Below are positions 8,201 to 16,228 of a DNA stretch of 21,713 nucleotides, one piece after another. Position numbers and translations under genes: made by a program. Source of the DNA: Candidatus Pelagibacter sp. (GTDB lineage: Bacteria; Pseudomonadota; Alphaproteobacteria; Pelagibacterales; Pelagibacteraceae); the NCBI GenBank assembly GCA_017880265.1, contig JAFJTK010000092.1:1-21713 (forward strand), written 5' to 3'. The notes under the pieces were generated by a model. That model saw only the letters and a program-made list of their open reading frames with translations, made no database searches and was not told the DNA's origin. Every line of letters begins with the position of its first letter. Position 1 is the first letter of the stretch.

Positions 8201-9691
8201 ATGAGCAAACATAATTATTTCGTTAAATTTTTAATAAAGATCAATAAGTTTATAAATAGTCTATTAAGTAGAAATTTAAACAAATTAAACGCCGCTAATT
8301 TAAAAAACATATTAATAAATAACAAAGTTTTTTTAACAATTGTTTTATTGGTTATTTTATTTTTTTCATACCTTTCTTTACCAAATATTTTTAATAAAAA
8401 TCAAATTTCAGTCGAATTAAAAAAAAATCTATTAGATAAATTAAACCTAGAGTTTAATTTTGAAAAAAAATTAGATTATAAATTTTTACCAAGACCTCAT
8501 TTTATAACCAGCGAATCTTCATTAATATTCAATGAAAATAAGATCTCTGAAATAAATAAATTAAAAATTTATGTCTCTTTGGAAAGTTTATTTTCTCTAA
8601 AAAATATGAAAATAAAGAATGTAATAATAGAAAAAGCAAACTTTAATCTTAATAAGAATAATCATGATTTTTTCATAAAACTTCTAGATAGTGATTTTGA
8701 AAATATTAAACTTGAGATACTTGATAGTAATATATTTTATAAAAATTTAGAGAATGATGTTTTATTTATTAATAATATTGAAAGTGCAAAATATATTTAT
8801 GATCCTAAAGAGTTTAAAAATATACTTTTTTCAAAAAATAATATTTTTAATTTAGCATATGCAATGGAATTATCTAATAATGAAGAAGAAAAAAAACTTA
8901 ATTCAAAAATAAATATAAGCAGTTTAAATCTTCAGTTAGAAAATCAGATTTCGTATGGAGAAGAATTAAAATCAGGTTTATCAGAATTTAATTTTTTAAA
9001 ATCAAAAAGTATTGCCGAATATAAGGCTAGCAAAAATAATTTTGAATTCAAATTATTTGATAAAGCTCAAAAATCAAAATTTTCTTATAATGGAAAATTA
9101 AATTTTAGGCCTTTTCATTCTTATTTAATGGGATCTGCTACTACAATAGATTTTTCTCACTTATTTTCAGATGATGCGATTATTAAACAACTTTTAAAAA
9201 CTGAAATATTGAATAATAAAAATATTGATTTTAAATTGAATGTTTCTGCAAATAAAATAAGAAATTTAGATAGTTTTACAAATATCTTCTTAAATTTAAA
9301 AATTCAAGAAGGATTAATTGATTTAGATCAAACTAAATTTAGCTGGAAAAATCATGCAAACTTTGTTCTTGCAGACAGTTTAATATACGTAAAAAATGGT
9401 AAATTAGTTTTAGATGCCAACTCTGAAATCAAATTAATTAATTTAGATGAAATATATAAATATCTAGTTACTCCTAAAAATTTAAGAAAAAAAATGAATA
9501 AAATGAATATTAACTTTACTTATTTATTTGATGAAAAAACTTTATATATAAACGATATCAAAGTTGATGGTATTGCAGATGAAAATCTACTTAAAAATCT
9601 AAATGAAATTAATTTAAAAGAAAATAGTTTACAAAATAAGATTTATTTTAAAAATTTTTTAAATGATGCAATTAAAAATTATGCTGGGTAA
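8201..9691 (+). CDS. AsmA-like membrane-anchored envelope protein
   Basis: The protein has 496 residues. A basic N-terminus is followed by one hydrophobic segment at about 42-62 ([20 protein letters not shown]), with the rest probably periplasmic. After the anchor comes a pattern known from AsmA-family N-termini: a strand with aromatic-proline ([17 protein letters not shown]), then [31 protein letters not shown], matching the family's l-v-l-S-l-l-g-k-l-x-I-x-x-V-x-l-x-x-P block. AsmA-type proteins are bridge-like beta-groove proteins linked to lipid transport between the membranes; that role here is inference. The end repeats short strands typical of the fold. I chose ATG 8201 because the longer frame from 8036 runs antisense through the helicase start. 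Its stop overlaps the fumarase stop by 13 bases. Confidence 0.75.
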   Translation: MSKHNYFVKFLIKINKFINSLLSRNLNKLNAANLKNILINNKVFLTIVLLVILFFSYLSLPNIFNKNQISVELKKNLLDKLNLEFNFEKKLDYKFLPRPHFITSESSLIFNENKISEINKLKIYVSLESLFSLKNMKIKNVIIEKANFNLNKNNHDFFIKLLDSDFENIKLEILDSNIFYKNLENDVLFINNIESAKYIYDPKEFKNILFSKNNIFNLAYAMELSNNEEEKKLNSKINISSLNLQLENQISYGEELKSGLSEFNFLKSKSIAEYKASKNNFEFKLFDKAQKSKFSYNGKLNFRPFHSYLMGSATTIDFSHLFSDDAIIKQLLKTEILNNKNIDFKLNVSANKIRNLDSFTNIFLNLKIQEGLIDLDQTKFSWKNHANFVLADSLIYVKNGKLVLDANSEIKLINLDEIYKYLVTPKNLRKKMNKMNINFTYLFDEKTLYINDIKVDGIADENLLKNLNEINLKENSLQNKIYFKNFLNDAIKNYAG

Positions 9692-11067
9692 ATCATTTTT
9701 TTAGGATCAACTATTTTTTCATAATCGTTTTTATTAATTAATCCTGTTTTTAATGTTTCGTGTTTTAAAGTAGTATTATTTTTTAAAGCTGTTTTTGCAA
9801 TTTTTGCAGCATTATCATAGCCAATATGTGGTGCCAATGCAGTTACTAGCATCAAAGAATTATCTAGGTGTTCTTGGATTTTTTTCTTATTAGCTTTTAT
9901 TCCTTTTACACAATATTGGGCAAAATTTTTGGTACTATCAGCTATTAGATCAATTGATTGCAAGATATTATGAGCAATTAAGGGTTTAAAAACATTAAGT
10001 TCAAAATGCCCATGAGATCCTGCAATAGTAATACCATTATGATTGCCAATCACTTTAACACAAACCATTGTAACCGCTTCACATTGTGTAGGGTTTACTT
10101 TTCCTGGCATAATTGAAGAACCAGGTTCGTTTTCAGGTAATATAAGTTCACCATAACCTGCTCTAGGACCAGATCCTAAAAATCTAATATCATTTGAAAT
10201 TTTCATTAAAGCTACAGCACATGTATTTAATGTACCTGAAAAATTAACAATCGAGTCATGGGCTGCAAGTTCTGCAAATTTATTTGCAGCTGGTTTAAAA
10301 GGAATTTTTGTAAATTTAGCAATTTCTTTAACTATTTTTTTATCAAAATTCTTTCTAGAATTTATGCCAGTGCCTACAGCTGTACCACCTTGTGCAAGAT
10401 ACAAAATTTCCTTTAATGCATATTCTATTCGTTCAATACTTTTTTTAACTTGTACATGGTATCCAGAGAATTCTTGTCCAAGAGAAAGTGGAGTTGCATC
10501 TTGAAGATGTGTTCTTCCAATTTTTACTATACTCTTAAATTCATTAGATTTTTTTTTCAATTCTTTCTCTAAAAGTTTTAAATTAGGTAATAATTTGCTT
10601 ATCGTCTCTTTCGCTATAGAGACATGCATTGCTGTTGGAAAAACATCGTTTGTTGATTGTGATTTATTTACATGATCATTGGGGTGAACTGGTTTTTTAC
10701 TTCCTTTTTTACCACCTAAAATTTCTATCGCACGATTAGCAATTACCTCATTGACATTCATGTTTGTTTGAGTTCCAGAGCCTGTTTGCCAAACTTTTAA
10801 AGGAAAATTTTCATCTAATTTTCCTTTGATAACTTCATCAGAAGCTTTGATAATTGCCTTTGAGATTTTATTGGTAATTAATTTATCTTTAGCATGAACA
10901 ATAGCAGCTGATCTTTTAATTATAGCTATAGATTTAATTATCGAAATATTTACTAGTATTTTACCAATATTGAAAAATTTGTTAGATCGTTGAGTGGATG
11001 CTCCCCAATATTTATCATTGGGAACATTTACACTTCCAATACTGTCGAATTCTTTTCTTAATTTCAT
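9679..11067 (-). CDS. fumC: Class II fumarate hydratase
   Basis: This is the iron-free tetrameric fumarase of the TCA cycle, interconverting fumarate and malate. The 462 residues and the motifs fit class [19 protein letters not shown] (92-108), [14 protein letters not shown] (128-141), [10 protein letters not shown] with catalytic-site His187, and the signature [15 protein letters not shown] (316-330) with the mobile-loop Ser317/Ser318. The related aspartase and argininosuccinate lyase share the signature, but the GTGTQ-type and THLQDA blocks favour fumarase. It is divergent from the MazG-like gene, with 66 bases between the starts, and convergent with the AsmA-like gene, overlapping by 13 bases. 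No hairpin terminator is visible at the 3' end. Confidence 0.96.
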   Translation of the reverse strand: MKLRKEFDSIGSVNVPNDKYWGASTQRSNKFFNIGKILVNISIIKSIAIIKRSAAIVHAKDKLITNKISKAIIKASDEVIKGKLDENFPLKVWQTGSGTQTNMNVNEVIANRAIEILGGKKGSKKPVHPNDHVNKSQSTNDVFPTAMHVSIAKETISKLLPNLKLLEKELKKKSNEFKSIVKIGRTHLQDATPLSLGQEFSGYHVQVKKSIERIEYALKEILYLAQGGTAVGTGINSRKNFDKKIVKEIAKFTKIPFKPAANKFAELAAHDSIVNFSGTLNTCAVALMKISNDIRFLGSGPRAGYGELILPENEPGSSIMPGKVNPTQCEAVTMVCVKVIGNHNGITIAGSHGHFELNVFKPLIAHNILQSIDLIADSTKNFAQYCVKGIKANKKKIQEHLDNSLMLVTALAPHIGYDNAAKIAKTALKNNTTLKHETLKTGLINKNDYEKIVDPKKMIYPA

Positions 11068-11133
11068 TGATTAATTTGTAAGTAATAAATAATTATAACA
11101 TACAATAATTTAAAAAAAACTTACAGGAGCAAA
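11068..11133. promoter_or_regulatory. Divergent intergenic region between fumC and the MazG-like gene
   Basis: These 66 bases must hold the start signals of two divergent genes. On the plus strand TTGTAA (11076-11081) and TACAAT (11101-11106) could be -35 and -10 elements, but their 19-base spacing is wide. A clear Shine-Dalgarno AGGAG sits at 11125-11129, five bases before the ATG at 11134. No defined minus-strand promoter could be picked out. Confidence 0.3.
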
Positions 11134-11505
11134 ATGTCGAATTTTAGTAAAGTTGGAACTTTTATGAAAACTTTTGGCCAAGAGGTCAAAACAAAACCTT
11201 CATTTAGTAGTGATAAAATCAATAAATTAAGAATAGATCTAATAAAAGAAGAATTAGAAGAACTTCAAGAAGCAATGAAAAACAATGATTTATTAGAAGT
11301 GGCTGATGCTCTTACAGATATTTTGTATGTAACCTATGGTGCTGGTCATGCTTTTGGTATTGATTTAGACAAATGTTTCGATGAAGTTCAAAATTCTAAC
11401 ATGAGTAAATTGGGAGAAAATGGAGAACCGATTTATAATGAGTCAGGAAAAGTAATGAAGGGGCCCAATTATTTTAAACCTGATTTGTCGAAATTTGTAT
11501 CTTAG
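11134..11505 (+). CDS. MazG-like all-alpha NTP pyrophosphohydrolase
   Basis: This 123-residue protein has the metal-binding pattern of the all-alpha NTP pyrophosphatases (MazG and phosphoribosyl-ATP pyrophosphohydrolase-like superfamily): a helix with EExxE (IKEELEELQEA, Glu39, Glu40, Glu43) and a second with ExxD (LEVADALTDILYV, Glu55, Asp58, with Asp62 after it). The tail contains NMSKLGENGEPIYNESGKVMKGPNY, like the short single-domain relatives that end in a K-x-G-P-x-Y/F pattern. Such enzymes cut nucleoside triphosphates or related substrates to monophosphate and pyrophosphate, often as house-cleaning. A good AGGAG precedes the ATG. Its stop overlaps the nadC stop by four bases. A HisE-type role is less likely, since no his genes are near. 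The family is fairly sure, the substrate unknown. Confidence 0.85.
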   Translation: MSNFSKVGTFMKTFGQEVKTKPSFSSDKINKLRIDLIKEELEELQEAMKNNDLLEVADALTDILYVTYGAGHAFGIDLDKCFDEVQNSNMSKLGENGEPIYNESGKVMKGPNYFKPDLSKFVS

Positions 11506-12335
11506 ATTTCTAATTTAAAATCAATAGCGTTGGCACTATGAGTTATACTTCCAACAGATATTCTATCTATTCCTGTTTTAGAAACTTCCTTAACTGTTTT
11601 TAAATTAATATTTCCTGAAGCTTCAGTTGTGTAATATTTTTTAGCTATCTTAACGCCTTTTTTTAGATTTTTAACTGACATATTATCAAATAAAACAGTA
11701 TTAAATTTTAGACCCATTATTTCATTGAGTTGTTTTAAATTATCAACTTCAACAGTTATTTTTCTTCCCTTTTTATTTTTGATAGCAAGAGCAACTAAAT
11801 TTTTAATATTTGATGAAGCAATATGATTATCTTTGATTAAAAATTCATCACTTAGATTAAATCGATGATTAGTACCTCCACCTAATTTAACTGCATATTT
11901 TTGAATAACTCTTATGTTTGGTATAGTTTTACGGGTACAACAAATTTTACATTTTTTTCCAGCAAGTTTTACAAATCTATTTGTCTTTGTGGCAATTCCT
12001 GAAATATGCGATAAAAAATTTAATGCAACTCTTTCAGCAATTAAAATATTTCTGGCATTTCCTTCTATAGTTGCAATCAGAGAGCCTTTTTTAACATTTG
12101 ATCCATCTTTTTTTTTTATTTTAAATTTAATTTTATTATCGACTAAATCAAAAGCTTGTTTTGCAAACAACAAACCACCAACAATTGCATTTTCGTTTGA
12201 AAGAAGTTTGACTTTAATGTTCTTATTATTTTTAACCAAACTTGAGGTAATATCTCCTGATGGATAGAGATCTTCATTTAATGCTCTCTTAACGGTATTA
12301 CGAATAAAATCTTTACTTAGTTTTATTTTTGACAC
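11502..12335 (-). CDS. nadC: Nicotinate-nucleotide pyrophosphorylase (carboxylating), quinolinate phosphoribosyltransferase
   Basis: NadC converts quinolinate and PRPP to nicotinate mononucleotide, CO2 and pyrophosphate in de novo NAD synthesis. The 277 residues are the normal length. Recognisable parts are EDLYPSGDITSSL near the N-terminus, LNFLSHISGIATKT (106-117), the substrate-binding TRKTIPNIR (134-142), LGGGTNHRFNLSDEFLIKDNHI (151-172) with its basic residues, and the barrel strands EVDN, LFDNMS and TEASGNINL, ending RISVGSITHS. It follows nadA by four bases on the same strand, so the two make a quinolinate operon. nadB (L-aspartate oxidase) is not in the window. Confidence 0.96.
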   Translation of the reverse strand: MSKIKLSKDFIRNTVKRALNEDLYPSGDITSSLVKNNKNIKVKLLSNENAIVGGLLFAKQAFDLVDNKIKFKIKKKDGSNVKKGSLIATIEGNARNILIAERVALNFLSHISGIATKTNRFVKLAGKKCKICCTRKTIPNIRVIQKYAVKLGGGTNHRFNLSDEFLIKDNHIASSNIKNLVALAIKNKKGRKITVEVDNLKQLNEIMGLKFNTVLFDNMSVKNLKKGVKIAKKYYTTEASGNINLKTVKEVSKTGIDRISVGSITHSANAIDFKLEI

Positions 12336-12339
12336 TTAA

Positions 12340-13329
12340 TTATCTGCCAATAGCTGCCATTTTTTCAACTGATATCCTAGCTTTGTCAATTGTCTCTTTA
12401 TCCATAATTATTTCACCTGTTTCATTTTCAAGGCAATCTAATATTTTTGGAAGTGTAATTTTTTTCATGTGAGGACACATATTGCATGGTTTAATAAAAT
12501 CAACATTTGGATTTTCTACTTGAATATTGTCACTCATCGAACATTCGGTAACCATCATAACTTTTTTTGGCTGGTTATCTTGAACGTATTTAATCATACC
12601 AGAAGTTGACCCTGCAAAGTCACTTGCTTTAATAACATCTGGAGGACATTCTGGATGTGCAATAATTTTTATGCCTGGATTATTTTTTCTTATGTCGTGT
12701 ATTTCTTTTTCATTAAATTGGTCATGGACTATACAAATCCCTTTCCAAGAAATGATTTCCACATCTGTTTGTGAAGCAACATATTTTGCAAGATAATCAT
12801 CTGGTAAAAATATTACTTTTTTAACCCCTAGAGATTTTACAATTTTAACAGCATTAGCTGATGTGCAACAAACATCTGTTTCAGCTTTAACTTCTGCTGA
12901 TGTGTTAACATACGATACAACAGGGACCCCTGGATACTTTTCTTTTAATAATCTTACATCTTTTCCGGTAATTGAAGATGACAATGAGCATCCAGCATCC
13001 ATATCTGGTAAAATAACTTTTTTATCTGGGCTCATTAGTTTTGCAGTCTCAGCCATAAAATGAACACCGGCCATTAAAATTATATCAGCAGAAGTTTTTG
13101 ATGCTTCAATTGCTAAAGCAAGAGAGTCAGCAGCGAAGTCTGCAACACCATGATAAATTTCAGGTGTTTGATAGTTATGAGCAAGTATTACTGCATTCTT
13201 TTTCTTTTTAAGTTCATTAATTTTGTGAATGTAAGGAGCGTGCACAGACCATTCAATTTCTGGCATTACTTTAGAAATTTTTTGATAAATAGGATCTGTA
13301 GCTTTTTGTACTTCTTGAGTAAATTCCAT
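12340..13329 (-). CDS. nadA: Quinolinate synthase A
   Basis: NadA is the [4Fe-4S] enzyme that condenses iminoaspartate with dihydroxyacetone phosphate to quinolinate. Cluster ligands visible, numbered from the ATG at 13329, are Cys114 (DMDAGCSL), Cys199 (GICIVHDQF) and Cys285 (CNMCPHM), in line with the E. coli ligand positions. Other family blocks are LAHNYQTPEIYHGVADF, GVHFMAETAKLM, PECPPDV and TSGMIKYV. From ATG the protein has 329 residues. A frame extension to TTG at 13344 would add five residues; I prefer the ATG because the added residues match nothing known and TTG starts are rarer. No strong Shine-Dalgarno sequence decides between them. It leads the nadA-nadC pair. Confidence 0.94.
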   Translation of the reverse strand: MEFTQEVQKATDPIYQKISKVMPEIEWSVHAPYIHKINELKKKKNAVILAHNYQTPEIYHGVADFAADSLALAIEASKTSADIILMAGVHFMAETAKLMSPDKKVILPDMDAGCSLSSSITGKDVRLLKEKYPGVPVVSYVNTSAEVKAETDVCCTSANAVKIVKSLGVKKVIFLPDDYLAKYVASQTDVEIISWKGICIVHDQFNEKEIHDIRKNNPGIKIIAHPECPPDVIKASDFAGSTSGMIKYVQDNQPKKVMMVTECSMSDNIQVENPNVDFIKPCNMCPHMKKITLPKILDCLENETGEIIMDKETIDKARISVEKMAAIGR

Positions 13330-13384
13330 GATGTTATTTACCAATTTGAAAGATAGTTGTCATTCATTTATTATGACACATACT

Positions 13385-13470
13385 GCGGTCGTGCTGAAAT
13401 TGGTAGACAGGCACGGTTGAGGGCCGTGTGGACCTAGTCCATGAGAGTTCGAGTCTCTCCGACCGCACCA
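13385..13470 (+). tRNA. tRNA-Leu (anticodon GAG), CCA encoded
   Basis: The acceptor stem GCGGTCG (13385-13391) pairs with CGACCGC (13460-13466). The discriminator base is A, and CCA is encoded at 13468-13470. The anticodon stem CACGG/CCGTG (13412-13416, 13424-13428) encloses loop TTGAGGG with anticodon GAG at 13419-13421, which reads CUC and CUU. A long class II variable arm (around TGGACCTAGTCCA) and the T arm GAGAG-TTCGAGT-CTCTC (13444-13460) confirm leucine. The length is 86 bases including CCA. Confidence 0.96.
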
Positions 13471-13495
13471 AAACAAAATTTTATAGGAGTTTTTA

Positions 13496-13657
13496 ATGGA
13501 TAAATTACTTTCAGTCATATTTATGGTTGGAGTTTTACTTTTAGTTCTTCCAGGTTTTTTACAATCAAATTCTAAACTAAAGCAATTTTTAAAAAATTTA
13601 ACTATTTGGATTATTATAATCCTTATTATTCTAGTAATTGTTTATTTTTTTAAATAA
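13496..13657 (+). CDS. Small two-helix membrane protein, 53 residues, unknown function
   Basis: This short frame begins at ATG 13496, seven bases after a Shine-Dalgarno TAGGAG (13484-13489), and ends at TAA 13655-13657. The protein is MDKLLSVIFMVGVLLLVLPG, then a short polar link QSNSKLKQFLKN, then TIWIIIILIILVIVYFFK. That makes two hydrophobic helices (about 4-22 and 36-52) joined by a basic loop. It fills the gap between the tRNA-Leu and the convergent ygfZ-like gene almost exactly, leaving four bases to that gene's stop. It could share the tRNA transcript, as no terminator is seen after the tRNA. I do not recognise a family. The good ribosome site, precise fit and clean hydropathy make it a likely real gene. 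Confidence 0.75.
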   Translation: MDKLLSVIFMVGVLLLVLPGFLQSNSKLKQFLKNLTIWIIIILIILVIVYFFK

Positions 13658-13661
13658 TAAA

Positions 13662-14552
13662 TTAGTTTTTAATCCAATCAGGCTTTTCAATTTTTATTGA
13701 AGCTTCTTTAGTATTAAAATCAGATTTTCCATTAAAATTTTCATCTAGATATTTTATTAGTGCAAACGGATATTCTTTTTCTATTAATACTTTTCCTATT
13801 TCATTTTCATTATAATAAATACTTTCACCTTCAGTTAATTTTCCATCAATCGCACTTATTGGAAGTAATCTTTTTGAAAGTTTATTTTTAAGTTTAATTC
13901 TAGCTGTATTTTCTTGCCCAACATAACAACCTTTTTTAAAATCTATTCCATTTAACTCTTCATAATTACATTCAATTCCAAATAATTTATTTTGAAGTTT
14001 ATTAAGATCTTTTGGAACAATCCCAAGTTTATGACTAAATGAATAGTACTCACTTAGATTTGCATCATGTAAGTCTAGTTTTTTTAAAGATAAATAAAGT
14101 TTTTCTAAATTAATAATTAGTCTTGCGCCCAATTGTTTATTTCTTGGATCAAGAAAAATAGGATCTTCTCTATATTTTAAAGTAAACCCAGAAACGTCTT
14201 GTGCCTCATCAAAGGTTAGAAATTTTTCATGACTGAATGCAGCTACCACAAATTCATTGCTAAGGTTTAGAATTTCTACTTTAGATCTTAACTTATAAAT
14301 ACTTAATTGCTTGTATAGTTCATCTGCTTGAGATTTTTCACAATCAATCAAATAACCAGATTTATGTTTAATTATTATAAACTCATATAAAAATTTTCCT
14401 TGAGGAGATAATAAAGAAGCAAAACAAGTGTTAGTTTCACTTACTTTGTTAATATCGTTACTAATCAAATTTTGTAGAAACTCTTTTGTATCTTCACCGT
14501 TTAAGTAAAGGATGGCTCTGTCATCTAAAATATATACATTTTTTATATTCAT
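13662..14552 (-). CDS. ygfZ: YgfZ/GcvT-like folate-binding protein (iron-sulfur assembly related)
   Basis: The protein has 296 residues. The diagnostic motif is KGCYVGQE at 207-214 with Cys209, the conserved YgfZ signature, inside GIDFKKGCYVGQENTARIKLKN. The N-terminal part fits the same family: LNGEDTKEFLQNLISNDI (17-34), then SLLSPQGKFLYEFII (47-61), the GcvT-like fold lines that bind tetrahydrofolate. YgfZ (IbaG/IBA57-type) proteins help mature or repair particular [4Fe-4S] enzymes. NadA next door is an iron-sulfur enzyme, but a link is only proximity. It is not glycine cleavage GcvT itself, which is longer and lacks the KGCYxGQE motif. It is divergent from the dihydroorotase-like gene across 43 bases. 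Confidence 0.9.
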   Translation of the reverse strand: MNIKNVYILDDRAILYLNGEDTKEFLQNLISNDINKVSETNTCFASLLSPQGKFLYEFIIIKHKSGYLIDCEKSQADELYKQLSIYKLRSKVEILNLSNEFVVAAFSHEKFLTFDEAQDVSGFTLKYREDPIFLDPRNKQLGARLIINLEKLYLSLKKLDLHDANLSEYYSFSHKLGIVPKDLNKLQNKLFGIECNYEELNGIDFKKGCYVGQENTARIKLKNKLSKRLLPISAIDGKLTEGESIYYNENEIGKVLIEKEYPFALIKYLDENFNGKSDFNTKEASIKIEKPDWIKN

Positions 14553-14595
14553 AATTGATTAGTTGTGACTTTTAATATAATTACTTTTTTCTTAA

Positions 14596-15903
14596 ATGTT
14601 AGATCTTATAATTAAAAATGGACAATGTTACATCGATGGTGAATTAAAAGATGTTGATGTTGCTGTTAAAGATGGCAAAATTCATAAAATTGGTGAGATT
14701 TCTGAAGAAGCTAAAGAAGTTATAAACGCTGAAGGTAAAACAGTTTTACCAGGATGTATTGATACCCAAACACACTTTAGAGAGCCAGGATCAACAGATA
14801 CTGAAGATTTGCACTCAGGGAGTAGAGCTGCAATTGCTGGAGGAATTACTAGTGTATTTGAAATGCCAAATACTAATCCACCAACATCTAATATGAAGGA
14901 ATTTCAAAGAAAATTAGATCTCGCAAAAAATAGAATGTATTGCAATTATGCTTTTTATTTTGGAGCAACAGCTGACAATGCAAATGATTTAGCAAGCTTA
15001 AAAGATTTAGAAGGGTGTTGTGGTATTAAACTTTTTGCAGGTTCATCGACTGGAAATTTACTGGTTGCTGAAGAAGACGACATAGATAAGGTTTTTCAAA
15101 ATGCCTCAAAAGTAGTTGCTGTTCACTCAGAAGATGAGGCAATTTTAAATGTTAATAAAAAGTTAATTAAAGAAGGCGACGTTCACACCCATCCAGTTTG
15201 GAGAAGTGCTGAGTGTGCAATATCATCAACAAGACGAATTGTTCGAATAGCGAATAGACATAAGAAAAAAGCTCATATTCTTCACATAACCACAAAAGAA
15301 GAAATTGATTTTTTATCTCAACATAAAGGAAATATTACTTTTGAAATAACTCCTCAACATTTAACAATTTATGCACCAGACTGTTATGACAAACTTGGAA
15401 CGTATGCACAGATGAACCCTCCTCTAAGAGATAAATCTCATTATGACCGATTATGGTATGGGGTTAGAAATAATTTTAACGATACAATAGGCTCTGATCA
15501 CGCCCCACATTTAAAAGAAAATAAAGAAAAAACTTATCCTAACTCACCATCAGGTATGCCTGGTGTTCAAACACTAATGCCGGTAATGCTCAATCATGTA
15601 AACGATGGAAAACTTACCCTTAACCAATTAATGAATCTTGTGTGTGAAAATCCAGTTAAAATTTTTGGAATTCAGAATAAAGGTTTTATCAAAGAAGGTT
15701 TTGATGCTGACTTTACAATTGTTGATATGAATAAAACAATTGAAATTAAAAATGAAAATATTGAAAGTAAATGTGGATGGACTCCATTTAATGGAGATAA
15801 ATTTAAAGGAACTCCAACTCACACAATTGTTGCTGGAAATATTAAAATGCAAGAGGGTAAAATTTTAGGTGATCCAGATGGAACACCTTTAAAATTTAGC
15901 TAA
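14596..15903 (+). CDS. pyrC: Type I dihydroorotase-family cyclic amidohydrolase
   Basis: This is probably the dihydroorotase of pyrimidine synthesis (carbamoyl-aspartate to dihydroorotate). The 435 residues and TIM-barrel motifs fit the class I enzymes: IDTQTHFREPG (55-65), carboxylated-lysine candidate Lys145 in GIKLFAGSSTGN, His177 in VHSEDE, His230 in HILHITT, and Asp301 in GSDHAPH. PSGMPGVQTLMP and GDKFKGTPTHTIVAG are the usual C-terminal blocks. Oddly, the first histidine of the HxH metal motif is Gln58 (QTH); I remember this DxQxHFREPG form in a subgroup of bacterial dihydroorotases, so it need not mean inactivity. Allantoinase or dihydropyrimidinase are less likely alternatives. No other pyr gene is near. 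Its 3' end overlaps the SMR gene by eight bases. Confidence 0.82.
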   Translation: MLDLIIKNGQCYIDGELKDVDVAVKDGKIHKIGEISEEAKEVINAEGKTVLPGCIDTQTHFREPGSTDTEDLHSGSRAAIAGGITSVFEMPNTNPPTSNMKEFQRKLDLAKNRMYCNYAFYFGATADNANDLASLKDLEGCCGIKLFAGSSTGNLLVAEEDDIDKVFQNASKVVAVHSEDEAILNVNKKLIKEGDVHTHPVWRSAECAISSTRRIVRIANRHKKKAHILHITTKEEIDFLSQHKGNITFEITPQHLTIYAPDCYDKLGTYAQMNPPLRDKSHYDRLWYGVRNNFNDTIGSDHAPHLKENKEKTYPNSPSGMPGVQTLMPVMLNHVNDGKLTLNQLMNLVCENPVKIFGIQNKGFIKEGFDADFTIVDMNKTIEIKNENIESKCGWTPFNGDKFKGTPTHTIVAGNIKMQEGKILGDPDGTPLKFS

Positions 15904-16228
15904 CTTTTCCTGTAAAACTATTTACAAGAATTACCCCTAAAACAATTAAAAATAATCCTAACACAGCTTGCCAAGCTAAGGTTTGTTTGAAGAAAATATA
16001 GCCCATTATAGCAATGGTAAAAATTCCAAGACCACTCCATGTTGCATAAACGATTGCAATCGGAAGTTTATTTACTACAAAAGTTAATAGATAAAATGCG
16101 CATAGATAAAAAAATGAAAGAGCAGCTGTTGGAACTAATTTTGTAAAGTTTTGAGAAACTGGTAATAACATTGTTCCTGCAACTTCACAAAATACTGCAC
16201 CTGCAAGAAATAAATATGTTTTAATCAT
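15896..16228 (-). CDS. Small multidrug resistance (SMR) family transporter, EmrE-like
   Basis: This inner-membrane protein of 110 residues has four predicted helices (about 4-21, 33-50, 58-76 and 85-104), the SMR plan, working as an antiparallel dimer that exchanges protons for cationic compounds. The essential acid is Glu15 in CEVAGT, and YATWSGLGI (Tyr61, Trp64) matches EmrE Tyr60 and Trp63. The sequence around VSQNFTKLVPT fits the EmrE/Qac branch better than the SugE/Gdx (guanidinium) branch. The lysine that follows in EmrE helix 1 (TLMKFS) is proline here (MLLPVS). Its start overlaps the end of the acyl-CoA synthetase gene by eight bases (16221-16228), so it is likely translated from the same message. 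The natural substrate is unknown. Confidence 0.9.
   Translation of the reverse strand: MIKTYLFLAGAVFCEVAGTMLLPVSQNFTKLVPTAALSFFYLCAFYLLTFVVNKLPIAIVYATWSGLGIFTIAIMGYIFFKQTLAWQAVLGLFLIVLGVILVNSFTGKVS

Noticed and set aside
13330..13344. Five-residue nadA extension from a TTG codon
   Set aside because: The ATG at 13329 gives a standard NadA start; nothing supports the TTG.
13150..13356. Plus-strand open frame opposite nadA
   Set aside because: It is a shadow of the clearly coding nadA, with no ribosome site or family resemblance.
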